This document shows positions 8,798 through 17,025 of a DNA stretch of 64,000 nucleotides, piece after piece. The number at the start of each line of letters is the position of its first letter. The first letter of the stretch is position 1. The position numbers were made by a program, and so were the translations under genes. This DNA is from VAZQ01 sp963827585 (lineage in GTDB: Bacteria; Pseudomonadota; Alphaproteobacteria; Rhizobiales; Xanthobacteraceae). Under the pieces are notes generated by a model. That model made no database searches and was not told the origin of the DNA. It worked only from the letters and a program-made list of their open reading frames with translations. Where the stretch lies: NCBI GenBank assembly GCA_963827585.1, contig CAWHCK010000027.1, positions 52,376 through 116,375 of the forward strand. The letters run 5' to 3'.

Positions 8798-10456
8798 ATG
8801 AATAAGCTCCTATTGCTGCGGGTTGCCATCGGCGCGGCGGTGGCAGGGTTGCTGGCTGTGTCGGCGCTACCGGCGGGCGCCCAGTCGGTCGTGCGCATCG
8901 GCATGACCGCGGCCGACATTCCGCGCACGCTCGGTCAGCCGGACCAAGGCTTCGAGGGCAATCGCTTCACCGGCAACACCATGTACGAGGGGCTCACCAC
9001 CTGGGACCTCTCCTCCGCCGACAAGGCGAGCGTGGTGATCCCCGGCATAGCGACCGAATGGAACGTCGCCCCCGACGACAAGACCAAGTGGATCTTCAAG
9101 CTGCGTCCCGGCGTGAAGTTCCACGACGGCTCCGATTTCAACGCCGACGCGGTGGTCTGGAACGTCGAGAAGGTGCTTAAGCAAGATGCACTGCACTTCG
9201 ACCCGAGCCAGGTCGGGGTCACTGCCTCGCGGATGCCGAATCTGCGCAGCGCCCGCAAGATCGACGACATGACCGTCGAGCTGACGACAGCGTCGCCGGA
9301 TGCCTTGTTGCCAATCAACCTCACAAACCTGTTCATGGCGAGCCCCGCGCACTGGAAGAAGCTCTATGACGCAGTTCCCGCGAACGTGACCGATCCAAAG
9401 GAACGCGCCAAGCAGGCCTGGGATGCGTTCGCCCGCAACGCCTCGGGCACCGGTCCGTGGAAGATGGATCGGTTCGTGCCGCGAGAACGGCTCGAACTCG
9501 CCAAGAACGCGGGCTACTGGGATGGGAAGCGCGTCCCGAAAGTCGATCGGCTCGTCCTGCTGCCGATGCCCGAGCCGAACGCCCGCACCGCGGCGCTGCT
9601 CTCCGGCCAGGTCGACTGGGTCGAGAATCCCGCGCCGGACGCGATCCCGCAGATCAAACAGCGCGGCTTCGCGATCTACCAGAACGAGCAGCCGCACGTC
9701 TGGCCATGGCAGTTCAGCCGCATCGAGGGTTCGCCCTGGAACGACCTCCGCGTGCGCAAGGCGGCGAACCTGTGCGTCGACCGCAACGCCATGAAGGACG
9801 GCCTGCTCGGCGGCCTGATGGTGTCAGCGACCGGGACCTTCGAGCCGGGCCACCCGTGGCGCGGCAATCCGAAGTTTCAGATCAAGTACGACCCCAACGA
9901 GGCCCGCAAGCTGATGACGGCGGCGGGATTCTCGAAGGACAAGCGACTTAAGGTGAAGACGCAGACCTCGGCCTCCGGCTCCGGCCAGATGCTGCCGGTG
10001 CCGATGAATGAGTTCGTGCAGCAGAGCCTCGCCGAGTGCTTCTTCGACGTCGATCTCGACGTGATCGAGTGGAACACCCTGTTCACCAATTGGCGCAAGG
10101 GCGCCAAGGACAAGTCCGCCCGCGGCGCGCACGCCACCAACGTGACCTACGCAGCCATGGACCCGTTCTTCGCCATGATCCGCTTCCTCAACTCGAAGAT
10201 GGCGCCGCCGGTATCGAACAATTGGGGATTCATCAACGATCCCGAGTTCGACAAGCTGGTCGCGGCCGTGCGCACCGCCTTCGACCCGGCCGAGCGCGAC
10301 AAGGCGCTCGCCGCCTTGCACGAGCGCTCGGTCGATGAGGCGGCGTTCCTGTGGGTCGCGCACGACGTCGGCCCCCGCGCCATGAGTCCCAAGATCAAGG
10401 GCTTCGTGCAACCGAAGAGCTGGTTCGTCGACTTCTCGACGATGACCATCAACTGA
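8798..10456 (+). CDS. Peptide/nickel-type ABC transporter solute-binding protein (SBP_bac_5)
   Basis: About 552 residues. Of the tandem ATGs, 8798 has the better spacing from GGGAGG at 8787-8792. A signal peptide (LLAVSALPAGAQ) is followed by the SBP_bac_5 fold: TMYEGLTTWD, IATEWNVAPDDKTKWIFKLR and RPGVKFHDGSDFNADAVVWN are hallmark segments, and DLRVRKAANLCVDRNAM marks the second lobe. It captures the ligand in the periplasm for the permease and ATPase subunits encoded downstream. A strong intra-operon terminator follows, which normally lets the binding protein be made in excess over the membrane parts. Confidence 0.92.
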   Translation: MNKLLLLRVAIGAAVAGLLAVSALPAGAQSVVRIGMTAADIPRTLGQPDQGFEGNRFTGNTMYEGLTTWDLSSADKASVVIPGIATEWNVAPDDKTKWIFKLRPGVKFHDGSDFNADAVVWNVEKVLKQDALHFDPSQVGVTASRMPNLRSARKIDDMTVELTTASPDALLPINLTNLFMASPAHWKKLYDAVPANVTDPKERAKQAWDAFARNASGTGPWKMDRFVPRERLELAKNAGYWDGKRVPKVDRLVLLPMPEPNARTAALLSGQVDWVENPAPDAIPQIKQRGFAIYQNEQPHVWPWQFSRIEGSPWNDLRVRKAANLCVDRNAMKDGLLGGLMVSATGTFEPGHPWRGNPKFQIKYDPNEARKLMTAAGFSKDKRLKVKTQTSASGSGQMLPVPMNEFVQQSLAECFFDVDLDVIEWNTLFTNWRKGAKDKSARGAHATNVTYAAMDPFFAMIRFLNSKMAPPVSNNWGFINDPEFDKLVAAVRTAFDPAERDKALAALHERSVDEAAFLWVAHDVGPRAMSPKIKGFVQPKSWFVDFSTMTIN

Positions 10457-10461
10457 CGGAC

Positions 10462-10500
10462 AAGGGCACCCGCGTTCCCGTTGGGTGCCCTTCCTCTTTT
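10462..10500 (+). terminator. Intra-operon rho-independent terminator/attenuator
   Basis: AAGGGCACCC (10462-10471) pairs perfectly with GGGTGCCCTT (10483-10492) across an 11-base loop, followed by CCTCTTTT. It sits between the binding-protein stop and the first permease start, so most transcripts should end here. Confidence 0.85.
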
Positions 10501-10510
10501 GGGGGCCACG

Positions 10511-11455
10511 ATGATCATCTACGTCCTGAAGCGGCTGGTGCTGGTGGTGCCGGTCGTGTTCGCGGTGGCGCTCGTCTGCTTCCTGCTGGTTCACATCGCG
10601 CCAGGCGACCCGTTGATCTCGGTGCTGCCGCCCGACGCCTCGGCGGAACTCGCCGAGCAAATGAAACGGGCCTACGGCTTCGACCGCCCGCTGCCGGTGC
10701 AGTTCGGCATCTGGGTCTGGAACGCGCTCAACGGCAATCTTGGGACCTCGATCGCGAGCGGACGCTCCGTGATCGAGGAAGTCAGCCGCGCGGTCGGCAA
10801 CACCGTGAGGCTCGCGGTGCTCGCCTCCCTGATTGGCTTCGTGTTCGGCATGCTATTCGGATTTCTGGCCGGCTACTTCCGCGACGGCTGGGTCGATCGC
10901 CTGGTCACCACGATCGCGATCACCGGCGTGTCGATGCCCCACTATTGGCTGGGCATGGTGCTGGTGATCATCTTCTCGGTGATCCTCGGCTGGCTGCCGG
11001 CCGTCGGCATGGGCGCCGGCGACTGGGCGTGGAACTGGGAACACATCAAGCATCTCATCCTGCCGGCGGTGACCATGTCGGTGATCCCGATGGGCATCGT
11101 GGCGCGCACGGTGCGCGCGCTGGTCGGCGATCTGCTTAGCCAGGAATTCGTGATCGCGCTGCGCGCCAAGGGCATCTCGGAGCGGCGAGTGTTTGTGCAC
11201 GTCGCCAAGAACTCGGCGCCGACCGCGATCGCCGTCATGGGGCTGCAACTCGGCTATCTGCTCGGCGGCTCGATTCTGATCGAGACGGTCTTTTCCTGGC
11301 CGGGCACTGGGCTTCTCCTCAATAACGCGATCTTCCAGCGCGACCTCCCCTTGCTGCAAGGCACCATCCTGGTGCTCGCGCTGTTCTTCGTGGTGCTCAA
11401 CCTCCTGGTCGACGTGCTGCAGGCGGCAATCGACCCGCGCATCAAGCGAGCGTGA
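10511..11455 (+). CDS. ABC transporter permease, DppB type
   Basis: About 314 residues from ATG 10511 (MIIYVLKRLVLVVPVVF), preceded by GGGGG. The first transmembrane helix and FLLVHIAPGDPL are typical of DppB/GsiC. The EAA cytoplasmic loop is visible around 'FVIALRAKGISERRVFVHVAKNS', and the protein ends AAIDPRIKRA as in this family. It pairs with the next permease, whose gene begins at or just past this stop codon. It forms half of the inner-membrane channel. Confidence 0.92.
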   Translation: MIIYVLKRLVLVVPVVFAVALVCFLLVHIAPGDPLISVLPPDASAELAEQMKRAYGFDRPLPVQFGIWVWNALNGNLGTSIASGRSVIEEVSRAVGNTVRLAVLASLIGFVFGMLFGFLAGYFRDGWVDRLVTTIAITGVSMPHYWLGMVLVIIFSVILGWLPAVGMGAGDWAWNWEHIKHLILPAVTMSVIPMGIVARTVRALVGDLLSQEFVIALRAKGISERRVFVHVAKNSAPTAIAVMGLQLGYLLGGSILIETVFSWPGTGLLLNNAIFQRDLPLLQGTILVLALFFVVLNLLVDVLQAAIDPRIKRA

Positions 11456-11460
11456 CATTC

Positions 11461-12348
11461 ATGAGCGCGCTCGCCGACGACCTCGTCCGTATCGCCAAGG
11501 TCGACAGAGCGCGCGGTTATTGGACGACCGTCGGGCGGCGGCTCATCCGCGATCCGGTCGGCGTTGGCTGTGCGGGAGTGATCCTGGTGATCGCGCTCGC
11601 CGCGCTGCTGGCGCCTTATCTAGGCCTCGCCGATCCCTATCAGGGCAGCATGATCCGGCGGTTGCGGCCGATTGGCACGCCCGGTTATCCGCTCGGCACC
11701 GATGAGCTCGGCCGCGACATGGTGTCCCGACTGGTCTATGGCGGACGGCTGTCGCTGTTCATCGGCCTCGCGCCGGTCGCGCTCGCCTTCACGATCGGCA
11801 CGACGCTCGGCGTGATTGCCGGCTATGCGGGCGGAGTCGTCAACCAAGCGATCATGCGCATCGTCGATGTTTTCTACGCCTTTCCATCGGTGCTGCTCGC
11901 CATCGCCATCTCGGGCGCGCTCGGCGCCGGCATCCTCAATAGCCTCTTGTCGCTGACGATTGTGTTCGTACCGCCGATCGTACGGGTAGCCGAGAGCGTG
12001 ACCACCGGCGTGCGCAATCTCGATTTCGTCGACGCGGCGCGCGCCTCCGGCGCCGGGCCGCTGACCATCATGCGGGTGCACGTGCTCGGCAACGTGCTCG
12101 GGCCGATCTTCGTCTATGCCACCAGCCTGATCAGCGTCTGCATGATCCTGGCGGCCGGCCTCTCGTTCCTCGGCCTCGGCACCCGGCCGCCGGAGCCCGA
12201 ATGGGGGCTGATGCTCAATACGCTGCGCACCGCGATCTATCTCAACCCGTGGGTTGCCGCACTGCCGGGCGTGATGATCTTCACGGTGTCGATCTGCTTC
12301 AACCTGTTGAGCGACGGCGTGCGGAGCGCGATGGATGTCCGAGGCTGA
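11461..12348 (+). CDS. ABC transporter permease, DppC type
   Basis: About 295 residues from ATG 11461; an in-frame GTG at 11452 overlapping the previous stop is the alternative. It has the N-terminal OppC-like segment, PIGTPGYPLGTDELGRDMVS (the conserved 'HxLGTDxxGRD' region) and the EAA loop around LDFVDAARASGAGPLTIM. It ends 14 bases inside the ATPase gene, indicating translational coupling. Confidence 0.92.
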   Translation: MSALADDLVRIAKVDRARGYWTTVGRRLIRDPVGVGCAGVILVIALAALLAPYLGLADPYQGSMIRRLRPIGTPGYPLGTDELGRDMVSRLVYGGRLSLFIGLAPVALAFTIGTTLGVIAGYAGGVVNQAIMRIVDVFYAFPSVLLAIAISGALGAGILNSLLSLTIVFVPPIVRVAESVTTGVRNLDFVDAARASGAGPLTIMRVHVLGNVLGPIFVYATSLISVCMILAAGLSFLGLGTRPPEPEWGLMLNTLRTAIYLNPWVAALPGVMIFTVSICFNLLSDGVRSAMDVRG

Positions 12349-13399
12349 GACGCTCGCACCGGTCGCTGACGTCGGCGGCCCACAGCAACCGCTGCTCGAG
12401 GTGCGCTCCTTGAGCAAGCACTTCAAGCTCGGCGGCGGCCTGTTCGGCCGGGGTGGCGTCGTGCGCGCGGTCGATGACGTGAGCTTCGCGGTGGGCAAGG
12501 GCGAGGTCCTGGGCATCGTCGGCGAGTCCGGCTGCGGAAAATCGACCACCGCGCGGCTCATCATCGGGCTGATCGCGCCCGATGTCGGCGAGATCATCCT
12601 CGACGGCGAAGCGGTCGGCGCCGCGCTGTCGGTGCGCGTGCTGCGTCGTCGCGTGCAGATGGTGTTCCAGGACAGCTACGCCTCGCTCAATCCGCGCCTC
12701 ACCATCGAGGATACCATCGCGTTCGGACCGAAGGTGCATGGGTGCTCGGCGAACGAGGCGCACACGCGCGCACACGACCTGCTGCGCAAGGTCGGTCTCG
12801 ATCCGGCGCTGTTCGCCGATCGCTATCCGCACGAGCTGTCAGGCGGCCAGCGCCAGCGCGTCAACATCGCGCGCGCACTCGCACTGGCGCCGCGGCTCGT
12901 GCTGCTCGATGAGGCGGTGTCGGCCCTCGACAAATCGGTCGAGGCGCAGGTACTCAACCTGCTACTCGATCTCAAGGACGATCTCGGCCTCACCTATGTG
13001 TTCATCTCGCACGACCTCAACGTGGTGCGCTTCATCAGCGATCGCGTGCTGGTCATGTATCTCGGCGAGGTGGTCGAGCAGGCGCCAGTCGAGGTGCTGT
13101 GGGAGGACGCGCGCCATCCCTATACGCGCGCGCTGCTCGCCGCCATGCCGTCTCTCGATCCCGACCATCGCACCAAGGAGGTGCCGATCGCCGGCGATCC
13201 GCCGAACCCGATCGACCCGCCGTCCGGCTGCCGCTTTCACACCCGTTGTCCGTTCGCCGAATCCGTGTGCCGTGCGAGGAAGCCGATGCTGACGGCAACC
13301 GGCAACGACCGTCACACCGCCGCCTGCCACATGGTCGACATGAGCTCGGGCCACAGCCGGGCGCGCGATTCATTTACCGGGGAGGAGCACCATGCCTGA
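12335..13399 (+). CDS. ABC transporter ATPase, DppF/OppF type
   Basis: 354 residues. Walker A GESGCGKST, Q-loop VFQDSYASLNPR, signature LSGGQRQRV, Walker B LVLLDEAVSALD and the H-loop ISHDLNVV are all present. The Walker B region reads DEAVSALD where relatives read DEPVSALD, a mild Pro-to-Ala change. The C-terminal oligopeptide-transporter domain has the RFHTRCPFAESVCR cysteine motif. It powers the importer together with the ATPase at 14995-16008. Unusually, two enzyme genes separate the two ATPase genes. Confidence 0.92.
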   Translation: MSEAETLAPVADVGGPQQPLLEVRSLSKHFKLGGGLFGRGGVVRAVDDVSFAVGKGEVLGIVGESGCGKSTTARLIIGLIAPDVGEIILDGEAVGAALSVRVLRRRVQMVFQDSYASLNPRLTIEDTIAFGPKVHGCSANEAHTRAHDLLRKVGLDPALFADRYPHELSGGQRQRVNIARALALAPRLVLLDEAVSALDKSVEAQVLNLLLDLKDDLGLTYVFISHDLNVVRFISDRVLVMYLGEVVEQAPVEVLWEDARHPYTRALLAAMPSLDPDHRTKEVPIAGDPPNPIDPPSGCRFHTRCPFAESVCRARKPMLTATGNDRHTAACHMVDMSSGHSRARDSFTGEEHHA

Positions 13400-13592
13400 T
13401 AAGGTCACCGCGGAGCGCGTCGCCGCCGTCGCGGCGGCGGCGCGAGTGCCGCTCGCGTCTGGATCGGCTGAGCGCATCGCGCGTGCGACAGGCTCCACTA
13501 TCTCGCGTTTCGCAAGCGAGAAGATCGATATTGCGCTTGAAACCGAGCCGTCCACTTTCGTCGTGGTGCAGCGAAGGGAGATCGACCGGTGA
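13392..13592 (+). CDS. AtzG-like (DUF4089/GatC-like) small amidase partner
   Basis: 66 residues, overlapping the ATPase gene by 8 bases and the amidase gene by 4. Short, with an Ala-rich helix followed by 'KIDIALETEPSTFVV', which fits AtzG-like proteins. AtzG is a GatC-shaped subunit that stabilises the amidase AtzE and is likewise encoded immediately upstream of it. Gene order and size are the main support; a search would be needed to confirm the family. Confidence 0.6.
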   Translation: MPDKVTAERVAAVAAAARVPLASGSAERIARATGSTISRFASEKIDIALETEPSTFVVVQRREIDR

Positions 13593-14998
13593 GCGAGCCC
13601 GCCGAGCTCTCGCTCGCACAGGTTGCCACCGCAATCCGGCGTCGCAAGCTGTCGTCGGTCGAGCTGACCCGCGCCTTGCTCGCACGGATCGAGCGCTGGC
13701 AGCCCGTGCTCAACGCGTTCGTCCGCGTGGAAGCCGACGAAGCTCTGGCGGTTGCCAAGGCGGCAGATCGCTCGCTCGCGCAGCGCGGGCCGAAGGGGCC
13801 GTTGCATGGCGTCCCGCTCGCCCACAAGGATATTTATTACTCGGCGGGGAAGCCGGCCGGCTGCGGCTCCAAGGTGCGCGAGGGTTGGATCGCCCCCGCC
13901 ACGTCGACTGTGATCACGCGGCTCGAGGCGGCCGGATCGTTTCGGCTGGGAGCGCTGCACCTGGCCGAGTTCGCCTATGGGCCGACCGGACACAACTCGT
14001 ATCTCGGGCCCGCGCGCAATCCGTGGGACCCAAGCCGCATCACCGGAGGCTCGTCGTCGGGCTCGGGTGCCGCTGTCGGCGCGCGCCTCGTCCATGCGGC
14101 ACTCGGCTCCGACACCGGCGGCTCGATCCGGTTGCCCGCGCATTTCTGCGGCGTGACCGGCTTCAAGCCAACCAACGGGCGGGTGAGCCGCGCCAACGCC
14201 ATGCCGCTCTCGTTCACGCTCGATACCGTGGGTCCGCTGGCGCAGACCGCGGAGGACTGCGGACTGGTCGCCGCCACCATCGCCGGACCCGACCCGCTCG
14301 ATCCGACCACCGCCGGCGCGCCCGTGTGGAACGCCAAGGCAGCCAAGCGATCGCCGAAGGGGCTCAAGATCGGCGTGCCGGCACGATTCTATGTAGAGGA
14401 CCTGGAGCCCGAGGTCGGGGCTGCGCTCGATGACGCGCTCGATGTCTGTCGCCGCCTCGGCGGCAAGATCGTGAAGGTCGAGTTGCCCGACCAGACCGCG
14501 GTCGCGGCCGCCGCGCTGATCGTGCTCGCCGTTGAGGCGACGAGCTGCCACGCGCCGTGGCTGCGCACGCGCGCCGCCGACTATGGGCCACAGGTGCGCA
14601 ACCGTCTCGAGAACGGGCTCGCTTACAGCGCGGTCGAATATCTCGAAGCGCTGCGCTGGCGGGGGCCGGCGCTCGCGGCACATCTCGCCGCGATTAGCGA
14701 CATCGACGTCATTATCGCGCCGGCGTCGCGCTCGCCTGCACCGACGATCGAGGAAACCGATATCGGCGCTGCACCGGAGGCCGAAGCTGCGATCCAGGCG
14801 ATCACCCGCTTCATGCGGCCGGTGAACTATCTCGGCTTGCCGGTGCTGGTGGTCCCTGCCGGCCAATCGGTGCAGGGCCTGCCGATCGGCCTCCAGCTGA
14901 TCGGCCGCCCGTTCGGCGACGAGACCTTGATCGCGCTCGGCGCTGCGCTCCAGGCCGCCACCGACCATCACCGCCGAATGCCGCCGCCGCCGCCATGA
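13589..14998 (+). CDS. Amidase signature family hydrolase (AtzE-like)
   Basis: 469 residues from GTG 13589 (GTGA overlap with the small gene). The Ser-cisSer-Lys triad is complete: K80 in LAHKDIYY, the cis-Ser in GGSSSGSGAAV (about 156) and the nucleophile S179 in GSDTGGSIRLPA. It hydrolyses an amide bond in the cytoplasm. It sits inside the operon of a peptide-type importer and behind an AtzG-like subunit, so it most likely deaminates the imported ligand. AtzE itself acts on carboxybiuret; whether this enzyme does is not shown. Confidence 0.88.
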   Translation: MSEPAELSLAQVATAIRRRKLSSVELTRALLARIERWQPVLNAFVRVEADEALAVAKAADRSLAQRGPKGPLHGVPLAHKDIYYSAGKPAGCGSKVREGWIAPATSTVITRLEAAGSFRLGALHLAEFAYGPTGHNSYLGPARNPWDPSRITGGSSSGSGAAVGARLVHAALGSDTGGSIRLPAHFCGVTGFKPTNGRVSRANAMPLSFTLDTVGPLAQTAEDCGLVAATIAGPDPLDPTTAGAPVWNAKAAKRSPKGLKIGVPARFYVEDLEPEVGAALDDALDVCRRLGGKIVKVELPDQTAVAAAALIVLAVEATSCHAPWLRTRAADYGPQVRNRLENGLAYSAVEYLEALRWRGPALAAHLAAISDIDVIIAPASRSPAPTIEETDIGAAPEAEAAIQAITRFMRPVNYLGLPVLVVPAGQSVQGLPIGLQLIGRPFGDETLIALGAALQAATDHHRRMPPPPP

Positions 14999-16008
14999 GC
15001 CCGATCGTCGAAATCCGCGACCTGCATGTGCGCTTTCACGGCGAGCGCACTGTCTACGCCCTCAACGGCGTCGACATCACGCTCGAGCAGGGCGAGGTCC
15101 TCGGCCTCCTTGGCGAGTCGGGCTCGGGCAAGAGCGTGACCTTGCGAGCGCTGCTGCGCATGCTGCCGCCGCGCCGCAGCCGGATCGAGGGCTCGATCCG
15201 GCTCGACGGCGAGGACGTGCTGGCGCTCGACGAGGCGAGCCTCGAGCAGATCCGCGGCGGCGTCGCCTCAATGATCTTCCAGGAGCCGATGCTGGCGCTC
15301 GACCCGGTCTACACCATCGGCGACCAGATCGCCGAAACGGTGGTGCGGCACCGGGGCGCAAATTGGGCCGAAGGTCGTAAGCGCGCGCTCGAGATGCTGG
15401 AGATGGTGCGTATCCCCTCCGCGCGCCGCCGGCTCGACGCCTATCCGCACGAGATGTCCGGCGGCATGCGACAGCGGGCCATGATCGCACTGGCCCTCTC
15501 CTGCCATCCCAAGGTGCTGCTGGCGGACGAGCCGACCACCGCGCTCGACGCCACCGTGCAAATGCAGATCTTATTGCTGTTGCGCGAGCTGCAACGCGAG
15601 TTCGGTATGGCGGTGATCTTCGTCACCCACGACATCGGGGTGGCGGTCGAGATTTCCGACCGTATCGCCGTCATGTACGGCGGACGCATTGTCGAGAGCG
15701 GAACGCTGCGCGAGGTGGTGGCATTGCCTGCCCACCCGTATACGAAAGGGCTGTTGTCCTCGACCGTTCACGGCGCGCGCCGCGGCAAGCGGCTGGAAGC
15801 GATCCCGGGTGCGCCGCCGCGTCTCGATCGACCGCCGCAGGGCTGCGCCTTCGCGCCCCGCTGCAGAATCGCGGACGCCGCGTGCCGCGACGGCGACATC
15901 GCGCCGGTGACGATCACCCCCGGTCATAGCGGCCGCTGTTTGAAGCCCCACGGACAAAGCGCGCCATCGCAACCATCCCGTCGTGGCGCAGTCCGACAAC
16001 CAGGGTGA
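14995..16008 (+). CDS. ABC transporter ATPase, DppD/OppD type
   Basis: 337 residues, ATGA overlap with the amidase gene. Walker A GESGSGKSV, Q-loop IFQEPMLALDP, signature MSGGMRQRA, Walker B VLLADEPTTALD and H-loop VTHDIGVAVE are present, as is the C-terminal CAFAPRCRIADAACR motif. The last 20 or so residues (from about HGQSAPSQPS) do not belong to the family. They are read from an IS630-like remnant on the other strand, so the original 3' end of the gene has been replaced. Confidence 0.9.
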   Translation: MSPIVEIRDLHVRFHGERTVYALNGVDITLEQGEVLGLLGESGSGKSVTLRALLRMLPPRRSRIEGSIRLDGEDVLALDEASLEQIRGGVASMIFQEPMLALDPVYTIGDQIAETVVRHRGANWAEGRKRALEMLEMVRIPSARRRLDAYPHEMSGGMRQRAMIALALSCHPKVLLADEPTTALDATVQMQILLLLRELQREFGMAVIFVTHDIGVAVEISDRIAVMYGGRIVESGTLREVVALPAHPYTKGLLSSTVHGARRGKRLEAIPGAPPRLDRPPQGCAFAPRCRIADAACRDGDIAPVTITPGHSGRCLKPHGQSAPSQPSRRGAVRQPG

Positions 16009-16240
16009 TGGTCTCCCAATGGCCGTGCGGGCCGACCAATTGTTTGCCCCGCAACCCGTCGCCGATGGAGCAGGATGTGTGACGACCGCGATCATCGACA
16101 GGCTCTATACGGAGTTCAATGCTGGACTTGCCGATCTCAAGATCAAGGCGCGGCTTGCCGCCCATCTCGGACTCAAGAGCACTACAACTGCATCCGTCCC
16201 GCCCAAAAAGCGCTGTTGCTTCCGTCATCTGTGAGTTGGC
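15950..16240 (-). pseudogene. IS630-family transposase remnant
   Basis: On the minus strand the segment ...LRGKQLVGPHGHWETITL then VVGLRHDGMVAMARF matches the 'vPHGHWkTtTfvagLR.dGmvAP' core of IS630 transposases. No start or complete DDE set remains, and the downstream part is cut off by the ATPase gene end. About 290 bases survive. A 52-codon plus-strand frame from GTG 16078 crosses it and is probably not a gene. Confidence 0.55.
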
Positions 16241-16380
16241 GGCGCTCACGCGTCGGCAGGGTGGCAAATAAGTCACGCTGTCCCACAAACCGACACGAGC
16301 CTGTGCGTTGCGGCCGGCTGCCCCTTGCCGGGGCTCGGCCGCTTTGTAAATTCGTTAAGAGATTTCATCGGGAGGGGGGC

Positions 16381-16992
16381 GTGCGCTACTTCGCGATGGT
16401 GCTCGTTGCGTTGCTGATGGCTGGGGGGCCCGCCGTCGGCGAAGCTGATCCCGCGGTCATGGCCATGTTGAGGGAATGGTCGCTCACGTCTCCGAGCCCA
16501 TCCCGCCTCGTCGTTTGCCACGGCTTCGGATGCATCTTCCGCACCGAGATCGGTTTCGGCGGCGGCGATCACGCCCGGATGGCCGCGATCATGGCGTCGG
16601 GGTCTGCCTCGGCTCAGGCGGAAAGGGCTGCCATAGGCCGGACCGAGGCGTGGTTCGAGCAGCGCATTGCGCCCATGACCGGCACGGCGAAGCGCGTTGC
16701 GCGGGCCGGCCCACTCGCCGGCGTCGGCGCGGGCAAGCGCGATCAATTCGACTGCATCGATACGACCGTCAACACGAACTCGCTCCTGCTCATTCTCCAC
16801 CAGCTCAAATTGCTGCGGCACCATACGATTGCCGCGCCTGCGTTTCGGTTTCTATTCACTGAGGGTCCGCACAACACGGCGGTGATCAAGGATCGCAAGA
16901 CCAGCGAGCTCTGGACCGTCGATCCCTGGACTTACAAGGGCAGTGAAGTCCCCGATATCTGGCCGCTCGCAAAGTGGAAGGCGGGCGGATGA
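16381..16992 (+). CDS. Exported protein with a possible Cys-His-Asp (transglutaminase-like) triad
   Basis: 203 residues from GTG 16381, directly behind a GGGAGGGGGG ribosome site. A signal peptide ends near GPAVGEA. The C-terminal half carries FDCIDTTVNTNSLLLIL, then EGPHNTAVIKD, then WTVDPWTYKG. This is a Cys...His...Asp order like that of bacterial transglutaminase-like cysteine peptidases. The triad is an inference from residue order only. The gene stands alone; its 3' neighbour is convergent. Confidence 0.6.
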   Translation: MRYFAMVLVALLMAGGPAVGEADPAVMAMLREWSLTSPSPSRLVVCHGFGCIFRTEIGFGGGDHARMAAIMASGSASAQAERAAIGRTEAWFEQRIAPMTGTAKRVARAGPLAGVGAGKRDQFDCIDTTVNTNSLLLILHQLKLLRHHTIAAPAFRFLFTEGPHNTAVIKDRKTSELWTVDPWTYKGSEVPDIWPLAKWKAGG

Positions 16993-17025
16993 AACCAAAA
17001 ACATCGCCGCGAAATCCTGGATCGA

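Noticed and set aside
16078..16234. 52-codon ORF with a GGAG upstream
   Set aside because: Lies over the IS630 remnant on the other strand, which explains the sequence better.
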